Shown piece after piece: positions 16,102 through 17,639 of a stretch of DNA of 17,639 nt. The position numbers and the translations under genes were made by a program. Source of the stretch: Flavobacterium sp. (GTDB taxonomy: Bacteria > Bacteroidota > Bacteroidia > Flavobacteriales > Flavobacteriaceae); contig JAIXTU010000121.1 in assembly GCA_027483785.1 (NCBI GenBank), positions 1 to 17,639 of the forward strand, written 5' to 3'. The notes under the pieces were generated by a model. That model saw only the letters and a list, made by a program, of their open reading frames with translations. It did not search any database and was not told the DNA's origin. The stretch's first letter is position 1. Every line of letters begins with the position of its first letter.

Positions 16102-16572
16102 ATGAAAATCAATGCGCTACAAATAGAAATTGACGGTATCGACAAAGAAATCCTGCGCGAACTAATGATCGACGCCCGAAAACCCATACTGCAAATTGCC
16201 AATAAAGTAGGTATATCTGGAGCTGCTATTCATCAGCGACTCCGAAAACTAGAACAAGCGGGCGTAATCTCAGGTTCTAAATTCATGGTCAACAATAAAG
16301 TGTTGGGATACAGCACCATGGCATTTATAGGTATTTATCTCGACAAAGCTGCCCGAAATCCGGAAGCCGTTCGCGAGTTAAAGAAAATTCCTGAAGTTTT
16401 GGAATGCCATTACACCACAGGAAATTGGTCGATTTTAATAAAAATCATTTGCCGCGACAACGAACATTTAATGAATTTGTTGAATAACAAAATTCAGGTT
16501 ATCGATGGCGTTAGCCGTACAGAAACATTTATTTCCTTGGAACAGCAACTGGAAAGGCAAATACAGTTGTAA
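16102..16572 (+). CDS. Lrp/AsnC-family transcriptional regulator
   Basis: The 156-residue DNA-binding protein has an N-terminal winged helix-turn-helix (about 11-60: DGIDKEILRELMIDAR ... IANKVGISGAAIHQRLRKLE) and a C-terminal RAM/effector domain (about 68-145) with the usual conserved stretches (CHYTTGNWSILIKI, VIDGVSRTETFISL). Proteins of this family form dimers and octamers and respond to amino acids. It is 9 bases downstream of the saccharopine dehydrogenase gene, so it is probably co-transcribed with it. I infer that it senses lysine or a related amino acid and controls this operon; its DNA site was not identified. It ends 71 bases before the convergent archaemetzincin gene. Confidence 0.95.
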   Translation: MKINALQIEIDGIDKEILRELMIDARKPILQIANKVGISGAAIHQRLRKLEQAGVISGSKFMVNNKVLGYSTMAFIGIYLDKAARNPEAVRELKKIPEVLECHYTTGNWSILIKIICRDNEHLMNLLNNKIQVIDGVSRTETFISLEQQLERQIQL

Positions 16573-16643
16573 GACTGTGTCGCAGGAATTCAATAAGATT
16601 TGCTTCAATTTTGTTTTTACGCCCTTCTAGCTTTGCTAAAGAG

Positions 16644-17480
16644 CTACGAACCACAGTCTTTCACAAGCAGCTTTGCTACTTCTGGAAAGTTGTTTTCAAC
16701 GAAGAATTTCTGTAAATCCACACTTCTTTTTTCGGGATTTATTCTTAATCTGTAGGCAAGTTTTTGTTGACACATGGAGCACAATCGCAAGGAATTACGA
16801 TCTAACTCAACGATATGATTACAGCCATTCATCAAGCACTCATTTTTCAGGCAGTGTGTTAATCCGAACATGTGCGCAGTTTCGTGAGATGCCACTTTGA
16901 TAAGTCTGCAAAAAGCTACTTTTGGATCCTCGTTTTTGAATCGATAAGTGCTCGTTATTCCAACTCTGTTACCGTAATTTGCAAGTCCAAAAACATAAAT
17001 CCAGTCATTTCCAGGATAAATATCATTTTGCGTCAAAGCCATTGTGGCTAAATAATTGGTGAACGTCGATTGAGTGAGTAGCGTATCGTTGATAAATTTT
17101 GCATTTAACTGCAATTCTAGGTCGTAACCCGTTCGTGAATTTTGACTGTTAGGAACCAATATTTCGCTATTGTTAATGCGTACATTCTTTTGAAAAAACA
17201 AGCTTAAATACGTCGCGCATTTTTGAAAATCAGGATTGAAATGTACTTGAGAAAAACCAACAGGCTGTATGCAAATAACTTGAGCTACTGTTGAATCGAT
17301 GGGTTTATACTTTTCGATAAAATCTTCGTACGAGACAAATTTCTCCGGATGACTCAGGAGCCAATCGCCACCTCTACTAGGAAGTTTTTTGCTATCGTTT
17401 TCGCGTGCGGCCTCGAAGTATGGATTTTCCTGCTTACACGAGATAAAGAAAACAGACAAAAACAGAAAGAAATAACGCAT
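16644..17480 (-). CDS. Lipoprotein-anchored archaemetzincin-like zinc metalloprotease
   Basis: The product has 278 residues with a lipoprotein signal (FFLFLSVFFIS then C15, followed by K-Q-E), so it should be tethered in the outer membrane or periplasm. The catalytic core is H199-E200-x2-H203-x2-G206-x2-H209, a full metzincin zinc site, followed directly by C210, C215, M217 and then C234-x2-C237. This closely matches the archaemetzincin (peptidase M54) signature of HExxHxxGx3Cx4CxM followed by CxxC, where four cysteines hold a second zinc; the gap before the CxxC is 16 residues against about 17 in the pattern as I recall it. An extra Cys at 220 lies between. The upstream part includes WIYVFGLANYGNRVGITSTYRF, the strand and edge typical of M54. 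Substrates are unknown. The fold assignment is strong; proteolytic activity is inferred from intact zinc ligands and E200. Confidence 0.88.
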   Translation of the reverse strand: MRYFFLFLSVFFISCKQENPYFEAARENDSKKLPSRGGDWLLSHPEKFVSYEDFIEKYKPIDSTVAQVICIQPVGFSQVHFNPDFQKCATYLSLFFQKNVRINNSEILVPNSQNSRTGYDLELQLNAKFINDTLLTQSTFTNYLATMALTQNDIYPGNDWIYVFGLANYGNRVGITSTYRFKNEDPKVAFCRLIKVASHETAHMFGLTHCLKNECLMNGCNHIVELDRNSLRLCSMCQQKLAYRLRINPEKRSVDLQKFFVENNFPEVAKLLVKDCGS

Positions 17481-17528
17481 ATAAAAATATTTGAAGGATA
17501 AATCGAGTAAAAAGTAACTCTTGATTAT

Positions 17529-17554
17529 TTGGTTAACGGATTTTTATTAACCAA
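17529..17554. repeat. Inverted repeat upstream of the archaemetzincin gene
   Basis: TTGGTTAA (17529-17536) and TTAACCAA (17547-17554) are a perfect 8-base inverted repeat with a 10-base spacer. It lies 49-74 bases upstream of the archaemetzincin ATG. No T-tract follows on either strand, so an operator-like site is more likely than a terminator. It could also be chance in AT-rich sequence. Confidence 0.4.
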
Positions 17555-17588
17555 CGAACAACAAGTTAAATTATTGCATTACAGCAGA

Positions 17589-17639
17589 TTACTCGGTAGA
17601 CAAACTATTGGCGACCTTAACAATTTTTTGAAATGTACT
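17589..17639 (-). CDS. Possible C-terminal end of a gene cut by the right window edge
   Basis: On the minus strand 16 codons run from the window edge to a TAA at 17591-17589, encoding STFQKIVKVANSLSTE. The tail looks protein-like, and the same-strand archaemetzincin gene begins 108 bases downstream. The opposite strand is also open here for about 43 codons but has no ATG, so strand and reality are undecided from this window. Confidence 0.25.
   Translation of the reverse strand, partial: STFQKIVKVANSLSTE

Noticed and set aside
16629..16645. Possible hairpin AGCTTT/AAGAGCT as a terminator for the Lrp gene
   Set aside because: It has a wobble pair, only six base pairs and no T-tract on either side.
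1..17639. Search for CRISPR arrays, insertion sequences, phage genes, tRNA and rRNA
   Set aside because: No regularly spaced repeats, transposase or phage motifs, or tRNA-like cloverleaf sequences were seen by eye.

Overview
The window is a stretch of chromosome from a member of the phylum Bacteroidota, most likely class Flavobacteriia. The signs are moderate-to-low GC, the absence of Shine-Dalgarno sequences, several -7 boxes matching the Bacteroidota TAnnTTTG consensus, surface-export type lipoprotein signals (Cys followed by S-D-D-D), a TPR-sensor histidine kinase of the type common in this phylum, and an intergenic structured element resembling one I know from Flavobacteriaceae. The gene content is mostly ordinary core metabolism. 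I see no prophage, transposase, CRISPR array, tRNA or rRNA.

Left part (1-6194, all minus strand). A two-component signalling cluster reads right to left: a TPR/coiled-coil membrane histidine kinase (2722-4788), a small predicted surface lipoprotein (2084-2602), a NarL/LuxR-type response regulator (1356-2042), and a secreted beta-propeller-like protein cut off by the left edge (1-1161). Upstream lie a membrane-anchored SGNH-like protein (4894-5817) and a 355-base gap holding a GC-rich, multi-hairpin element (5952-6064).

Middle part (6195-12443). A 541-residue membrane protein of unrecognised family is divergent from fabD (malonyl-CoA:ACP transacylase). fabD converges on galE across a bidirectional terminator whose stem includes galE's last codons. 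galE is 3 bases downstream of a WbpE-like sugar aminotransferase gene, and that pair is divergent from waaA (Kdo transferase) with apparently interleaved promoters. This block serves fatty acid, nucleotide sugar and lipopolysaccharide synthesis.

Right part (12603-17639). ATP-dependent PEP carboxykinase (pckA) converges with waaA. A small DUF423 membrane protein is divergent from a two-gene operon of a Lys9-type saccharopine dehydrogenase and an Lrp/AsnC regulator, which suggests lysine metabolism with local control. The last complete gene encodes a lipoprotein-anchored archaemetzincin-like zinc protease (16644-17480). The final ~160 bases hold an inverted repeat and perhaps the tail of another minus-strand gene.

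The most noteworthy items are the lipoprotein archaemetzincin, the kinase-lipoprotein-regulator-propeller locus, the structured intergenic element, and three genes whose longest reading frames begin at TTG codons that lie inside promoter elements, so their real starts are the downstream ATGs.
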